Positions 1-6,894 of a DNA stretch of 64,000 nt are shown here, one piece after another. Origin of the DNA: Maribacter sp. MMG018 (lineage in GTDB: Bacteria > Bacteroidota > Bacteroidia > Flavobacteriales > Flavobacteriaceae). Both the position numbers and the translations under genes were made by a program. The DNA is taken from positions 62,001 through 126,000 of the forward strand of contig NZ_JAGJEC010000005.1 of NCBI RefSeq assembly GCF_018100785.1, read 5' to 3'. The first letter of the stretch is position 1. Each line of letters begins with the position of its first letter. The notes under the pieces are model-generated. The model ran no database searches, was not told the origin of the DNA, and worked only from the letters and a program-made list of their open reading frames with translations.

Positions 1-261
1 ATTACAGAACATAATAAATTTTTGTCGCAAAGGGCAAAAGAGGAGTTTGCAGGTTTAGGTTTGCTGGATCAACATATTGTGGAAAGGGAAAAGCATAGCG
101 GCATATTTAATATTAAGGTTGATGAGAGTGTTTTTCAGAGCTTATTTCAGAAAAACATTGTTTGTGCTCAAAGGGGGTCAGGTGTAAGACTGGGCTTTCA
201 TTTTTATAATAATGAAAGTGACCTGGATACGGTCGTAAAAATCTTAAAAACAGCAAAATAG
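1..261 (+). CDS. Class V aminotransferase-fold protein, C-terminal part only
   Basis: The reading frame is open from the first base of the window and stops at 259-261, so only the last 86 residues are present. The tail contains an RGSGVRLGFHFYNNESDLD stretch, the usual C-terminal signature of class V PLP-dependent enzymes (cysteine desulfurase/selenocysteine lyase-like), where the conserved Arg-Gly and the His-Phe-Tyr-Asn lie near the substrate site. The PLP lysine is upstream of the window, so the exact substrate cannot be assigned. Confidence 0.7.
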   Translation: MTEHNKFLSQRAKEEFAGLGLLDQHIVEREKHSGIFNIKVDESVFQSLFQKNIVCAQRGSGVRLGFHFYNNESDLDTVVKILKTAK

Positions 262-356
262 AAATTATTTACTTCTGATAAAAGAAAGATGAAATTTTCA
301 TACCTCGGTTAAAAGAAGCTAAATTTTTATTAAAATGATAAAAATTGCATTAAGCG

Positions 357-388
357 TTGACAATGAGTGTTTTAATGTGTTAGTTTTG
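357..388 (+). promoter_or_regulatory. Candidate Bacteroidota-type promoter for the CBM48 gene
   Basis: A TTG at 357-359 is followed, after 21 bases, by TAGTTTTG at 381-388, a perfect match to the TAnnTTTG -7 element of Bacteroidota. The predicted transcript would begin about 15-20 bases before the ATG at 412. Confidence 0.55.
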
Positions 389-411
389 TTTAGAATTTAA
401 AAACTGAAGTC

Positions 412-708
412 ATGGCAATTGCAAAACAATATTTAAAAACAAAACCGGTGTGTAAAGTTACTTTTACAGTGCCTGCTAAAGATGCGAAGAAAGTTGCCGT
501 AGTTGGTGACTTTAATAACTGGAGTCCTAAGGAAAGCAGTTTAAAAAAATTAAAGAACGGAACTTTTAAGGGAACCTTTAATTTGCCAAAAGAAGGTTCT
601 TATGAGTTTAAATATATTGTAGATGGTGCCTATGTTAACGAGACGGAAGCAGACCGTTATCAATGGAACGATTATGCCGGTTCTGAGAACGCTGTGCTCG
701 AATTATAG
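412..708 (+). CDS. Small glycogen-binding (CBM48/AMPK1-CBM) domain protein
   Basis: A 98-residue protein that is essentially one carbohydrate-binding module of the isoamylase N-terminal/AMPK-beta type. The diagnostic VAVVGDFNNWSP segment (about residues 29-40) is followed by alternating beta strands and a YEFKYIVDG turn, as in glycogen-binding modules. It has no catalytic domain, signal peptide or membrane segment, so it is probably cytoplasmic. It stands alone between a class V aminotransferase and convergent thyA, with its own promoter and terminator. Family knowledge suggests alpha-glucan binding; a regulatory or adaptor role is inference only. Confidence 0.75.
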   Translation: MAIAKQYLKTKPVCKVTFTVPAKDAKKVAVVGDFNNWSPKESSLKKLKNGTFKGTFNLPKEGSYEFKYIVDGAYVNETEADRYQWNDYAGSENAVLEL

Positions 709-730
709 AATAATTTAAACCTTAGAATTG

Positions 731-766
731 AAGAAGGGAGAAAACATGTTTTCTCCCTTCTTTATT
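731..766 (+). terminator. Intrinsic terminator, probably bidirectional
   Basis: A perfect 14-bp stem (731-744 with 749-762) closes a CATG tetraloop. It has A and T tracts on both flanks and lies between the convergent CBM48 gene and thyA, so it can serve both strands. Confidence 0.85.
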
Positions 767-791
767 TTATAGCTTTTGTAAAAAAGTAATG

Positions 792-1616
792 TTATACCGC
801 AACCACACCTTTTATATGCGGATGCGGATCATAATCTAAAAGGGTAAAATCTTCAAACTTAAAGTCGAAAATATCCTTTATTTTATGGTTGATAACCATT
901 TTTGGTAACGGTCTAGGTTCTCTACTTAGCTGTAGTTCTACTTGCTCCATATGATTGTTGTAGATATGGGCATCACCAAAAGTATGGATGAAATCACCAG
1001 GTTCATATCCACATACTTGAGCCATCATCATGGTGAAAAGTGCATAAGAAGCTATGTTAAACGGAACCCCTAAGAAGATATCTGCACTACGTTGGTATAA
1101 TTGACAGGATAATTTCCCGTCGGCAACATAAAACTGAAAAAATGCATGGCATGGGGGCAAAGCCGCTTTGCCGTTGGCAACATTTTCAGAAAAAGATTTT
1201 GAGGTGTCCGGTAAAACACTAGGGTTCCATGCGGATACCAACATTCTTCTACTATTTGGGTTTGTTTTTAAGGAATGTACGATTTCTTTGATTTGGTCTA
1301 TTTCATCACCGTTCCAATTTCGCCACTGGTGACCATAAACAGGACCTAGATCACCATTTTCGTCCGCCCACTCGTTCCATATACGAACACCATTTTCTTG
1401 TAGGTACTTAATATTGGTGTCTCCTTTCAAGAACCATAATAGTTCATGAACAATTGATTTTAGGTGTAGTTTTTTTGTGGTAACCAAGGGAAAACCTTTC
1501 TGAAGATCGAATCTCATTTGGTACCCGAAAACGCTTTTTGTTCCGGTTCCGGTTCGGTCCCCTTTTTGGTTTCCTTCCTTTAAAACATGTTTTAATAAAT
1601 CGTGATATTGTTTCAT
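792..1616 (-). CDS. thyA: Thymidylate synthase
   Basis: Makes dTMP from dUMP using methylenetetrahydrofolate in the cytoplasm. The 274-residue length is normal for ThyA. The catalytic [13 protein letters not shown] motif (Cys near residue 155), the [18 protein letters not shown] substrate-binding stretch and the C-terminal [11 protein letters not shown] end are all present. It is the last gene of a probable minus-strand group after the bifunctional nuclease and the nucleoside transporter. The 86-base gap to the transporter leaves a separate promoter possible. The pairing of a nucleoside transporter with thyA suggests a pyrimidine supply role for the group. Confidence 0.97.
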   Translation of the reverse strand: MKQYHDLLKHVLKEGNQKGDRTGTGTKSVFGYQMRFDLQKGFPLVTTKKLHLKSIVHELLWFLKGDTNIKYLQENGVRIWNEWADENGDLGPVYGHQWRNWNGDEIDQIKEIVHSLKTNPNSRRMLVSAWNPSVLPDTSKSFSENVANGKAALPPCHAFFQFYVADGKLSCQLYQRSADIFLGVPFNIASYALFTMMMAQVCGYEPGDFIHTFGDAHIYNNHMEQVELQLSREPRPLPKMVINHKIKDIFDFKFEDFTLLDYDPHPHIKGVVAV

Positions 1617-1702
1617 TTTTCTTCTTCAGAGAGTAGTGGTGCTAAAGTAGAAAAAGAGTGGCTTAAATGTATCTTGGCCAACGCTATTTTATCAAAAGGT
1701 TA

Positions 1703-3163
1703 TTAACCTAGGATCATACCTGCTATAGTAGCGGAAAGTAATGAGGCGAGAGAGCCTCCGAGTACTGCTTTCATTCCAAATTCTGAAAGTGTTTTTCGTT
1801 GACTTGGGGCGAGTGATCCAATTCCACCGATCTGAATACCTATAGATGCAAAGTTTGCAAAACCACATAACATATAAGTAGCCATAATAACCGACTTGTT
1901 GAACTTTAAATGTGGCAAAGTGCTAAGGTCTTTAAGTTCTGCCAATTGTACATAACCTACAAATTCGCTTGCTACCAATTTAATACCAAGTAGTTGTCCC
2001 ATTAACATGACGTCCTCTTTTGCTACTCCTATCAACCACATTAAGGGTGCAAAGATGGTACCTAAAATAGCTTCCAAAGAAAACTTTTGATATGCCGTGT
2101 TTTCGGCAATCCAACTGTTTATATGGGTCAAATCACCTGTCCATTCCAAAATACCATTGACCATGGCGATTATAGCAACAAAAACCAAAAGCATGGCGCC
2201 AACGTTCACTGCTAGTCTTAAGCCTTCAGTAGTTCCATTTGATATGGCATCCAATACATTGGCTCCAATTTTTTCGGAAGATACATGAATATCACTATTT
2301 ACTTCTTCAGTTTGTGGATATAACATTTTAGATATTACGATTGCTCCGGGTGCTGCCATGACCGATGCGGCCAGTAAGTGTTTGGCGAAGAGCAGTTGCA
2401 ATGCTTCGTCTTCACCACCTAAAAATCCGATATAGGCAGCTAAAACTGCACCAGCAAGAGTAGCCATACCGCCAATCATGACTAATAGAATCTCTGATTT
2501 AGTCATTTTTTCTAGATATGCTTTTATCAATAAAGGAGCTTCGGTTTGCCCAAGAAATATATTTCCGGCAATAGAAAGACTCTCAGGTCCTGAAATACCC
2601 AAGGTTTTGGAAAGTGCCCAAGCAAGCCACTTTACCACTTTTTGTATCAATCCTAAATAGAACAATAAAGAAGTTAAGGCAGAGAAAAATATAATTGTTG
2701 GTAGTACTTGAAAAGCAAATATGTAGCCGAAAGTACCTGTGTCTACGACAAGACCTTCAAAAAGAAACTTACTGCCTGCACGGGTAAATTCAAGAATGCT
2801 GACGAAGACTTTTCCTATCTGCTCAAAAATCAGTTGTACAAACGGAACTTTTAATACCCCTATAGCTATTAATATCTGTAAAGAGAGGCCTACACCTACT
2901 GTTTTCCAGTTAATTGCCTTTCTGTTTGAGCTGAACAAGAAAGCCAGTAACAATAGTGTCAACATCCCTAATGCTCCTCTCCATAAACTATTGAAGGAAA
3001 AACCTTCACTCGGAACTGAGGTTGCAATTTCGCCAGTGGCAACATCATTTAAGATAGTGGTGTCAACGGTATTTGCAATAACCTCGGGAGAATCTGTAGA
3101 TTGTGCGAATATTGCTAATGGAGCTATAATTAATAAGGCTGTTAGCCATTTATTGTTTTTCAT
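1703..3163 (-). CDS. Concentrative nucleoside transporter (CNT/NupC family) with N-terminal extension
   Basis: A multi-pass inner-membrane protein of 486 residues that imports nucleosides with a cation gradient. The CNT signature GQTEAPLLIKAYL (about residue 205), the gate region, and the C-terminal CGFANFASIGIQIGGIGSLAP stretch are clear. Bacterial CNTs are usually about 400 residues. Here the first 60 residues add a signal-peptide-like segment (a hydrophobic run ending AIFAQ) and a polar linker before the first transport helix, which would place the linker outside the cytoplasm. It starts 17 bases after the bifunctional nuclease gene and is probably co-transcribed with it. Confidence 0.92.
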   Translation of the reverse strand: MKNNKWLTALLIIAPLAIFAQSTDSPEVIANTVDTTILNDVATGEIATSVPSEGFSFNSLWRGALGMLTLLLLAFLFSSNRKAINWKTVGVGLSLQILIAIGVLKVPFVQLIFEQIGKVFVSILEFTRAGSKFLFEGLVVDTGTFGYIFAFQVLPTIIFFSALTSLLFYLGLIQKVVKWLAWALSKTLGISGPESLSIAGNIFLGQTEAPLLIKAYLEKMTKSEILLVMIGGMATLAGAVLAAYIGFLGGEDEALQLLFAKHLLAASVMAAPGAIVISKMLYPQTEEVNSDIHVSSEKIGANVLDAISNGTTEGLRLAVNVGAMLLVFVAIIAMVNGILEWTGDLTHINSWIAENTAYQKFSLEAILGTIFAPLMWLIGVAKEDVMLMGQLLGIKLVASEFVGYVQLAELKDLSTLPHLKFNKSVIMATYMLCGFANFASIGIQIGGIGSLAPSQRKTLSEFGMKAVLGGSLASLLSATIAGMILG

Positions 3164-3180
3164 GGGAGAGGGTTTATCCT

Positions 3181-3813
3181 TTAGTTTCTTTTGGATATTT
3201 CATCCCTTAATTTTGCTGCTTTTTCATAGTCTTCATTGTTGACCGCTTTCTTGAGCTCTTGTTCTAGTTCGTCGATGCTCAACTCGGTATAACCATCGCT
3301 GGCACCAGAATCTATTTCAACCGTTTCACCTTCTTGCAAGATTTCGTCCACGACTATACTTTCATCGTTTTCTTTCTTTTCGTTTTCGTCCTTGGTAGAG
3401 AATTTCAAGAAAATACCGGCCTTGTCCAAAATGGTCTTGTATGTAAAAATAGGAGCGTTAAAACGAAGCGCCAATGCAATGGCGTCACTGGTTCTTGCGT
3501 CTATAATTTCTTCAATGCCGTCTCGCTCGCAGATAATGCTCGAATAAAAAACACCGTCGACCAATTTATGTATAATGACCTGCTTTACGATAATATCGAA
3601 GCGGTCTGCAAAATTTTTGAACAAATCATGGGTCAGCGGTCTTGGGGGTTTAATTTCTTTCTCCAAGGCGATAGCAATAGATTGTGCCTCGAATGCACCG
3701 ATGACAATAGGTAGTTTTCGGTCTCCCTCCACTTCATTTAAAATAAGGGCGTATGCGCCATTTTGTGTTTGGCTGTATGAAATCCCTTTAATTTTCAATC
3801 GTACTAGACTCAT
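3181..3813 (-). CDS. Bifunctional nuclease family (DUF151) protein with UVR motif
   Basis: A 210-residue cytoplasmic protein. Residues 1-135 form the BFN/DUF151 domain (LPIVIGAFEAQSIAIALE, DARTSDAIALALRFNAPIF), and an acidic linker leads to a UvrB/UvrC-type motif near the C-terminus (ELEQELKKAVNNEDYEKAAK). Family members have been linked to DNase/RNase activity in plants, but the bacterial role is poorly defined. It is the first gene of the minus-strand group leading into the nucleoside transporter. Confidence 0.88.
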   Translation of the reverse strand: MSLVRLKIKGISYSQTQNGAYALILNEVEGDRKLPIVIGAFEAQSIAIALEKEIKPPRPLTHDLFKNFADRFDIIVKQVIIHKLVDGVFYSSIICERDGIEEIIDARTSDAIALALRFNAPIFTYKTILDKAGIFLKFSTKDENEKKENDESIVVDEILQEGETVEIDSGASDGYTELSIDELEQELKKAVNNEDYEKAAKLRDEISKRN

Positions 3814-3821
3814 AAGTTTTT

Positions 3822-3874
3822 TTAACTAAAAAAAGGCTGTTCAAACACTTGGGGCACCAACTATTTGAACAGCC
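3822..3874 (-). terminator. Terminator after etfBA (minus strand)
   Basis: An 11-bp inverted repeat (3835-3845 with 3864-3874) is followed on the minus strand by a run of eight T residues. It lies between the end of etfA and the start of the next minus-strand gene, so it separates the two transcription units. Confidence 0.8.
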
Positions 3875-3900
3875 CTTAGTGGGGCACAAATTAACAAATT

Positions 3901-4869
3901 TTAGCTGTTTTGGGCTTTAAATTCCTTTAATTTTTCAATCAATTGTGGTACCACTTCAAAAGCATCGCCCACAATACCGTAGTCTGCAGCCTTAAAGAAT
4001 GGGGCTTCGGGGTCGTTATTGATCACAACTTTTGTTTTCGATGCACTTACACCTGCAAGGTGCTGAATGGCTCCAGAGATACCAATGGCAATGTAAAGAT
4101 TGCTCGCTACAGGTTTTCCGGTTTGTCCAACGTGCTCGCCGTGTGGTCGCCAACCTAAATCGGATACCGGTTTGGAGCAAGCGGTAGCGGCACCGAGTAC
4201 ATCTGCCAATTCTTCTATCATTCCCCAGTTTTCGGGACCTTTAAGCCCTCGTCCCGCAGAAACTACGATATCGGCATCTGCAATGGTTGCTTTTCCGACT
4301 ACTTTGTCTATCTCTACTGATTTTGTCTCAAAGGCATCTTCTTTGATGTCTACCTTAAGGTCTTCTATAGAGATGTCCACTTTATTTTCGATTGTGCCGA
4401 AGGCATTGTTGGATACACCAATGATTTTCTGTTCTGTTTTTATTTCGGTATGCGCAAAACCTTTGTTGCTGAAAGCAGTTCTTTTTACAACAAAAGGTTG
4501 GGTGCTGTCTGGTGCGGCCACTACGTTGGGCACGTAACCGGCCTTAAGGTTTGCTGCCAAAATTGGAGCCATGAACTTGGCGTCTGTGCTAGAACTCAAA
4601 ATTACCGTAGTGGCACTTTCTTTTTGAGCAGCGGTTACTACGACTTCTGCATAAGCTTTGGCGTTGAAAGTCTTTAAAGAGTCATCTTTTACATGCAAGA
4701 CTTTTGAAATTCCATAGTTGCCTAGAATTTCGTTCTCTTCGGAGTTGATGGCGATTGCGGTGGCCGTAGTTCCAAGTTGTTTGGCGACTTCTGAGGCGTA
4801 TGAAGCGACCTCAAAAGCGTTTTTCTTGAATTTTCCGTTTTCCGATTCTGTATATACTATTACTGACAT
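3901..4869 (-). CDS. etfA: Electron transfer flavoprotein alpha subunit
   Basis: The FAD-binding subunit of the ETF heterodimer, which takes electrons from acyl-CoA dehydrogenases and passes them to the quinone pool. The 322-residue length is standard. The C-terminal FAD domain is clear: SAGRGLKGPENW, SKPVSDLGWRPHGEHVGQTGKPV and IGISGAIQHLAGV, with NNDPEAPFFKAADYGIVGD near the end. It lies 27 bases downstream of etfB and is clearly in one operon with it. Confidence 0.96.
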   Translation of the reverse strand: MSVIVYTESENGKFKKNAFEVASYASEVAKQLGTTATAIAINSEENEILGNYGISKVLHVKDDSLKTFNAKAYAEVVVTAAQKESATTVILSSSTDAKFMAPILAANLKAGYVPNVVAAPDSTQPFVVKRTAFSNKGFAHTEIKTEQKIIGVSNNAFGTIENKVDISIEDLKVDIKEDAFETKSVEIDKVVGKATIADADIVVSAGRGLKGPENWGMIEELADVLGAATACSKPVSDLGWRPHGEHVGQTGKPVASNLYIAIGISGAIQHLAGVSASKTKVVINNDPEAPFFKAADYGIVGDAFEVVPQLIEKLKEFKAQNS

Positions 4870-4896
4870 TGTCTTTTAATTTTTTTGTTTTGAACC

Positions 4897-5637
4897 TTAG
4901 ATTACTTTTGCTTCGTTATGAAGAAGGTCTACTAATTCATCTACGCTGTTTGCTAGTTTTACAGCTCCTTTTGGTGCTGGTTTGTCAAACTTAGCGTCTG
5001 TTGTCGCTTTAATACCGTCTACAGGTTCTACAACATTTAGGGCTTTTTTTCTGGCCATCATAATTCCGCGCATGTTAGGAATACGCAAATCACTTTCTTG
5101 TACCAGTCCTTTTTGTCCCCCGACTACTAAAGGTAGAGATGAGCTCAAAGTTTCTTTTCCGCCATCGATCTCTCTGATAGCGGTAACTTTTTTATCTTCG
5201 ATTTCTAAGCCTATACAGGTATTGATAAAGTTCATTCCTGTTAAGGTCGCTAAAATGCCGGGTACCATGCCTCCGTTATAGTCGATAGACTCCCTGCCGC
5301 AGATTACGAGGTCATAACCGCCATCTTTTACAACTTTTGCCAGCTGTTCGGCAACGTAAAAACCATCGGTAGGTTCTGTGTTTATTCTGATTGCCTCATC
5401 GGCTCCAATAGCCAAGGCCTTTCTCATGGTCGGTTCAACACTGGCATCACCAACGGTTGCTACATGAACGGTAGCTCCTTGTTTTTCTTTGAACCACATG
5501 GCGCGGGTTAGTCCAAACTCATCATTTGGGTTTATTACAAATTGTACACCATTGGTGTCGAATTTGGTATCGCCGTCGGTAAAATTTATTTTGGAAGTGG
5601 TATCCGGTACGTTGCTTATACAAACTAATATTTTCAT
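4897..5637 (-). CDS. etfB: Electron transfer flavoprotein beta subunit
   Basis: The AMP-binding partner of EtfA. Its 246 residues include the conserved INPNDEFGLTRA, GADEAIRI, CGRESIDYNGGMVPGILA and LPLVVGGQKGL segments. It is the first gene of the etfBA operon and is divergent from pdhB. A possible minus-strand -7 box (TATCTTCG, reverse complement of 5666-5673) lies about 30 bases before the start codon, next to a large palindrome. A regulated fatty-acid or amino-acid oxidation role is plausible by context. Confidence 0.96.
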   Translation of the reverse strand: MKILVCISNVPDTTSKINFTDGDTKFDTNGVQFVINPNDEFGLTRAMWFKEKQGATVHVATVGDASVEPTMRKALAIGADEAIRINTEPTDGFYVAEQLAKVVKDGGYDLVICGRESIDYNGGMVPGILATLTGMNFINTCIGLEIEDKKVTAIREIDGGKETLSSSLPLVVGGQKGLVQESDLRIPNMRGIMMARKKALNVVEPVDGIKATTDAKFDKPAPKGAVKLANSVDELVDLLHNEAKVI

Positions 5638-5687
5638 TTATGAAATGCTTTTAAAATGACAGGAACGAAGATAACCATTAAATTTGT

Positions 5688-5713
5688 AATTTACTATGCA
5701 TGCATAGTAAATT
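5688..5713. promoter_or_regulatory. 26-bp perfect palindrome, candidate operator between etfB and pdhB
   Basis: Each 13-base arm reads AATTTACTATGCA toward the centre, with no mismatch and no spacer. It is centred in the intergenic region between divergent etfB and pdhB, just upstream of the possible etfB promoter. A gapless palindrome with an ACTATGCA half-site resembles operators of dimeric winged-helix regulators such as MarR-family proteins. That identification is inference; no regulator gene lies beside it. Confidence 0.65.
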
Positions 5714-5762
5714 TTATAACTTTTTTTGATTGTAGCAGCAGTTAATTTGACATATATTTTCC

Positions 5763-5770
5763 TATTTTTG
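5763..5770 (+). promoter_or_regulatory. Candidate -7 element for pdhB
   Basis: TATTTTTG matches TAnnTTTG exactly, 45 bases before the pdhB ATG. No upstream TTG sits at the preferred spacing, so only the -7 half is supported. Confidence 0.4.
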
Positions 5771-5814
5771 CGTGCTTTCAATTGAAAAAAATAAAGACTA
5801 ATATTCATACTATT

Positions 5815-6795
5815 ATGAAAACACTACAATTTAGAGAAGCTATTGCGGAGGCCATGTCCGAAGAAATGCGTAGGGATGAGTCCGTTTATTTAATGGGTGA
5901 AGAAGTTGCGGAATACAATGGTGCTTACAAAGCTTCTAAAGGTATGTTGGACGAGTTTGGAGCCAAAAGGGTCATAGATACTCCGATATCTGAATTAGGG
6001 TTTGCTGGTGTTGCCGTAGGTTCCACAATGACTGGTAATAGGCCAATTGTAGAGTTCATGACTTTTAACTTTGCCTTGGTAGGTATAGATCAGATTATAA
6101 ATAATGCAGCCAAAATCAGACAGATGTCCGGTGGCCAATTTCCGTGTCCTATTGTATTTAGGGGGCCGACCGCGTCAGCTGGTCAATTGGCGGCAACACA
6201 CTCTCAGGCATTTGAAAGTTGGTATGCCAATTGTCCTGGTCTAAAGGTTATAGTGCCTTCGAACCCGGCAGATGCCAAAGGACTTTTAAAAGCGGCCATT
6301 CGTGATGACGATCCGGTTATTTTTATGGAGTCGGAGCAAATGTATGGTGATAAAGGGGAAGTTCCGGAAGGTGATTATACCATTCCTATTGGTGTTGCCG
6401 ATATTCGTAGAGAAGGTAAAGATGTTACCATTGTTTCTTTTGGTAAGATTATAAAAGAAGCTGATAAAGCGGCCGATGAGCTGGAGAAAGAAGGAATCAG
6501 TTGTGAGATTATTGATCTGCGTACCATAAAGCCTATGGATTATGACGCTATTTTAAAATCGGTCAAAAAAACCAACCGTTTGGTGGTTTTAGAAGAGGCT
6601 TGGCCTTTTGGTAACGTTTCTACAGAAGTAACATACCATGTACAGGCACATGCGTTCGATTATTTGGATGCTCCTGTCGTTAAAATTAATACGGCGGACA
6701 CTCCAGCGCCATACTCTCCTGTTTTATTGGAAGAGTGGTTGCCGAACTATAAAGATGTAATCAAAGCTGTTAAAAAAGTATTATATAAATTATAG
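5815..6795 (+). CDS. pdhB: Pyruvate dehydrogenase E1 component, beta subunit
   Basis: The beta subunit of the thiamine-diphosphate E1 enzyme of the pyruvate (or related 2-oxoacid) dehydrogenase complex. It is 326 residues from the ATG at 5815, chosen because the family begins MKTLQFREAI; an upstream in-frame TTG at 5782 adds only 11 atypical residues. Visible signatures include the Glu of GEEVAEYNGAYKASKGM, ELGFAGVAVGSTMTG, RGPTASAGQLAATHSQAFESWY and VVLEEAWPFGNVS. No E1-alpha or E2 gene is adjacent, so the complex is encoded at more than one locus. A terminator follows. Confidence 0.93.
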   Translation: MKTLQFREAIAEAMSEEMRRDESVYLMGEEVAEYNGAYKASKGMLDEFGAKRVIDTPISELGFAGVAVGSTMTGNRPIVEFMTFNFALVGIDQIINNAAKIRQMSGGQFPCPIVFRGPTASAGQLAATHSQAFESWYANCPGLKVIVPSNPADAKGLLKAAIRDDDPVIFMESEQMYGDKGEVPEGDYTIPIGVADIRREGKDVTIVSFGKIIKEADKAADELEKEGISCEIIDLRTIKPMDYDAILKSVKKTNRLVVLEEAWPFGNVSTEVTYHVQAHAFDYLDAPVVKINTADTPAPYSPVLLEEWLPNYKDVIKAVKKVLYKL

Positions 6796-6817
6796 TTTTA
6801 TTTTGTAAAAGTATCTT

Positions 6818-6852
6818 AGCTTCTTCGACCCATGTTGAAGAAGCTTTTTTTT
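6818..6852 (+). terminator. Intrinsic terminator after pdhB
   Basis: A 9-bp stem (6818-6826 with 6837-6845) is followed by a run of T residues. It lies between pdhB and the DUF5686 gene, so the latter probably needs its own promoter or read-through. Confidence 0.75.
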
Positions 6853-6894
6853 ATTGGTACGTTATTTGTACCGTGGCTTCCATAGAGCAATATA

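Noticed and set aside
6856-6872. GGTAC/GTACC inverted repeat before the DUF5686 gene
   Set aside because: Only a 5-bp stem; not enough to call an operator.
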